From Bacillota bacterium (GTDB taxonomy: Bacteria > Bacillota > Bacilli > Bacillales_B > DSM-18226), in assembly GCA_021821235.1 (NCBI GenBank), contig JAKACS010000165.1, forward strand, positions 1 to 6,918: a stretch of 6,918 bases of DNA. Direction: 5' to 3'. Position numbers and translations under genes: made by a program. This document shows, one piece after another, positions 4,728 through 6,918 of this stretch (the stretch's first letter is position 1; every line of letters starts with the position of its first letter). The notes below the pieces were generated by a model, which saw only the letters and a program-made list of their open reading frames with translations, had not been told where the DNA came from and made no database searches.

Positions 4728-6905
4728 ATGTCGAACTACACAAAGGTTGGCAGCTTACAGGTAGCAACGGAACTTTATGAGTTTGTTAATCGAGAAGCAC
4801 TGCCCGGGAGCAATGTCGATCAGCAATCTTTTTGGTCTGGATTGGAAACGCTTATAAAAGATTTGGCTCCGAAAAATAAAGAATTACTGGCGATTCGGGA
4901 TGAAATTCAACAAAAACTAAACAATTGGCATCTTGAACATAAAGAATTTAATTTTGAACAATACAAATCTTTCTTGAAAGAGATTGGCTATCTTGAACCA
5001 GAAGTGGAGGATTTCAAGGTTACGACTGCAAATGTAGATGATGAAGTTGCCGTTCAAGCAGGTCCGCAATTAGTTGTTCCGGTTAACAACGGACGATATG
5101 CCATCAATGCCGCCAATGCCCGTTGGGGAAGCCTGTATGATGCATTATACGGTACAGATGCGATCAGCGAAGAGGGTGGTGCGGAAAAGGGGAGAGCTTA
5201 TAATCCTGTCCGCGGCGAAAAAGTGATTTCTTTCGCAAAAGATTTCCTTGACCAAGCGGCACAGCTTAGCGAAGGTTCCCATAAAGATGCTTTTGGTTAC
5301 AAGGTTGCTAATGGGAAACTTGAAGTGGCTTTGAACAGCGGCAATGTTGTCGGGCTTGCAGACGAAAGCAAGTTTGCCGGCTATCAAGGTGATGCTGAAG
5401 CACCGACTGCGGTCTTATTGAAAAACAACGACCTTCATTTCGAAATTCAAATTGACCGAAATCATCCGATTGGCAAGACCGATCCTGCCGGAGTGAAAGA
5501 TATTCTGCTTGAAGCAGCGATTACAACGATTATGGATTGCGAAGACTCGGTAACAGCTGTTGATGCAGAAGATAAAGTGCTGGTTTATCGAAACTGGCTT
5601 GGATTAATGAGAGGAGAGCTTTCGGCTACTTTTACGAAAGCAGGTAAAGGTATGACTCGGACAATGAATCCGGATCGTTTATATACTTCGCCAACAGGAG
5701 AAGAATTCTCTCTTAACGGACGTTCGCTTATGTTCGTTCGCAATGTCGGTCATTTAATGACCATTAATATGATTTTGGATGAAAATGGTAATGAGGTTCC
5801 AGAAGGTATCCTTGATGCAGTCTTTACAAGCCTAACCGCCAAACATTCACTATTGGGTAACGGAAAGTACCAAAATTCTTCCAAAGGTTCGATTTATATC
5901 GTTAAACCAAAAATGCATGGTTCAAAAGAGGTTGCTTTTGCCAATGAGCTTTTTGACCGGACGGAAGATCTATTAGGATTGGAGCGCAACACGTTAAAAA
6001 TTGGCGTGATGGACGAAGAGCGCCGGACATCCCTTAACTTAAAAGCATGCATTCGCGAAGTTAAAGATCGGATTGTCTTCATTAATACTGGTTTCCTTGA
6101 TCGTACAGGGGATGAAATGCATACATCAATGGAAATGGGTCCGATGATTCGCAAAAATGACATGAAATCTTCGACCTGGCTTCAAGGATATGAACGGTCA
6201 AATGTATACAGAGGACTGGAAACTGGTTTCCAAGGTCATGCTCAAATCGGCAAGGGCATGTGGGCAATGCCGGATCTAATGGATGCAATGCTGAAACAAA
6301 AGGTGGTACATCCAAAAGCAGGTGCGAATACAGCATGGGTTCCATCACCAACAGCAGCTACTCTGCATGCACTGCACTATCATCAAGTCAATGTGAAGCA
6401 AGTGCAGAACGCTCTGTCAGATGAAATCACTGATGTCAATGATGAGATTCTGCAAATTCCAGTGGCTGAAAATCCTCAATGGACACCAGAGGAAATTCAA
6501 GAAGAACTTGATAATAATGCACAAGGAATTCTTGGCTATGTAGTCCGCTGGGTTGAACAAGGAGTCGGATGTTCGAAGGTACCAGATATTAACAATATCG
6601 GTTTGATGGAAGACCGGGCCACATTAAGAATTTCCAGCCAGCATATGGCGAACTGGCTGCATCACGGAATTTGTACAAAAGAACAAGTAATGGAAACGCT
6701 AAAGCGGATGGCGAAAGTGGTTGACGAGCAGAATGCCGATGACCCGGCTTACCGGCCAATGGCAGGCAACTACGATGATTCGGTTGCGTTCCAGGCTGCG
6801 TGCGATCTTGTGTTCCTGGGATATGATCAGCCAAATGGCTACACAGAACCGATTTTGCACCGCCGCCGTATTGAAGCAAAAGCAAAATTTGCCGCCAAAC
6901 AATAA
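4728..6905 (+). CDS. glcB: Malate synthase G
   Basis: Malate synthase G condenses glyoxylate with acetyl-CoA and water to give malate and CoA in the cytosol. It serves the glyoxylate shunt or the use of glycolate and glyoxylate. The start at 4728 is chosen because AGGAGG (4713-4718) lies nine bases upstream and the resulting 725 residues fit the usual length of about 720-740. The same frame stays open upstream to an ATG at 4668, but that would add a basic 20-residue stretch and start inside the operator palindrome. All expected active-site residues are present by motif: Arg338 (FVRNVGHL), Glu430 (VMDEERRT) and Asp458 (GFLDRTGDE) for glyoxylate and Mg2+, Cys615 (GVGCSKVPD), and catalytic base Asp629 ([13 protein letters not shown]). 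[15 protein letters not shown] (269-283) and LRGELSATF are further hallmarks. Tandem stops (TAA, TGA) end it. Its terminator lies beyond the window. No isocitrate lyase or glycolate oxidase gene is adjacent within view. Confidence 0.97.
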   Translation: MSNYTKVGSLQVATELYEFVNREALPGSNVDQQSFWSGLETLIKDLAPKNKELLAIRDEIQQKLNNWHLEHKEFNFEQYKSFLKEIGYLEPEVEDFKVTTANVDDEVAVQAGPQLVVPVNNGRYAINAANARWGSLYDALYGTDAISEEGGAEKGRAYNPVRGEKVISFAKDFLDQAAQLSEGSHKDAFGYKVANGKLEVALNSGNVVGLADESKFAGYQGDAEAPTAVLLKNNDLHFEIQIDRNHPIGKTDPAGVKDILLEAAITTIMDCEDSVTAVDAEDKVLVYRNWLGLMRGELSATFTKAGKGMTRTMNPDRLYTSPTGEEFSLNGRSLMFVRNVGHLMTINMILDENGNEVPEGILDAVFTSLTAKHSLLGNGKYQNSSKGSIYIVKPKMHGSKEVAFANELFDRTEDLLGLERNTLKIGVMDEERRTSLNLKACIREVKDRIVFINTGFLDRTGDEMHTSMEMGPMIRKNDMKSSTWLQGYERSNVYRGLETGFQGHAQIGKGMWAMPDLMDAMLKQKVVHPKAGANTAWVPSPTAATLHALHYHQVNVKQVQNALSDEITDVNDEILQIPVAENPQWTPEEIQEELDNNAQGILGYVVRWVEQGVGCSKVPDINNIGLMEDRATLRISSQHMANWLHHGICTKEQVMETLKRMAKVVDEQNADDPAYRPMAGNYDDSVAFQAACDLVFLGYDQPNGYTEPILHRRRIEAKAKFAAKQ

Positions 6906-6918
6906 TGATTTATTAAAG

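Noticed and set aside
5145..6902. Several - strand open frames of 67-98 codons inside malate synthase G
   Set aside because: All lie opposite a well-conserved enzyme gene and have unnatural composition, so they are antisense shadows.

Overview
The window looks like chromosomal DNA of an endospore-forming Bacillaceae member (Bacillus or a near relative). The reasons are strong AGGAGG-type ribosome binding sites, AT-rich intergenic DNA with stem-loop plus T-run terminators, two DUF3231 proteins (a family mostly known from Bacillaceae), and a YteA-type TraR/DksA protein, a family essentially restricted to spore formers. I cannot name the species. Nothing points to a phage, plasmid, insertion sequence, CRISPR array, rRNA or tRNA.

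Layout, left to right. Positions 1-173 hold the last 56 codons of an unidentified + strand gene, followed by a terminator (186-213). A DUF3231 protein (296-1339, +) has two tandem halves. A short reading frame overlaps its stop codon as ATGA and appears broken by a one-base frameshift (1336-1486). After a terminator at 1529-1563 comes a fused MsrA-MsrB methionine sulfoxide reductase (1633-2589, +). It meets a second DUF3231 paralogue on the - strand (2682-3680) across a symmetric terminator at 2597-2639. Further right, a yteA-like gene (3780-4520, -) is cut by an in-frame amber codon at 4050-4052. Its frame and its family-typical C-terminal domain continue beyond that stop. Divergent from it is malate synthase G (4728-6905, +), complete with all expected catalytic residues.

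The genes do not form one pathway. MsrAB repairs oxidised methionine. Malate synthase G condenses glyoxylate and acetyl-CoA to malate, and no isocitrate lyase or glycolate oxidase gene is visible here. The yteA-like gene and the DUF3231 proteins fit a stress or sporulation setting. Regulation is most readable between yteA and glcB (4521-4727). On the - strand there is a good SigB-type promoter reading into yteA. On the + strand there is an extended -10 SigA promoter reading into glcB, followed by an array of GAAAC/GTTTC half-sites that includes a perfect 9-bp-arm palindrome and is probably an operator.

The points most worth a second look are the amber-split yteA, the overlapping frameshifted mini-gene after the first DUF3231 gene, and the glcB leader palindrome. 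I found no convincing new multi-gene system.
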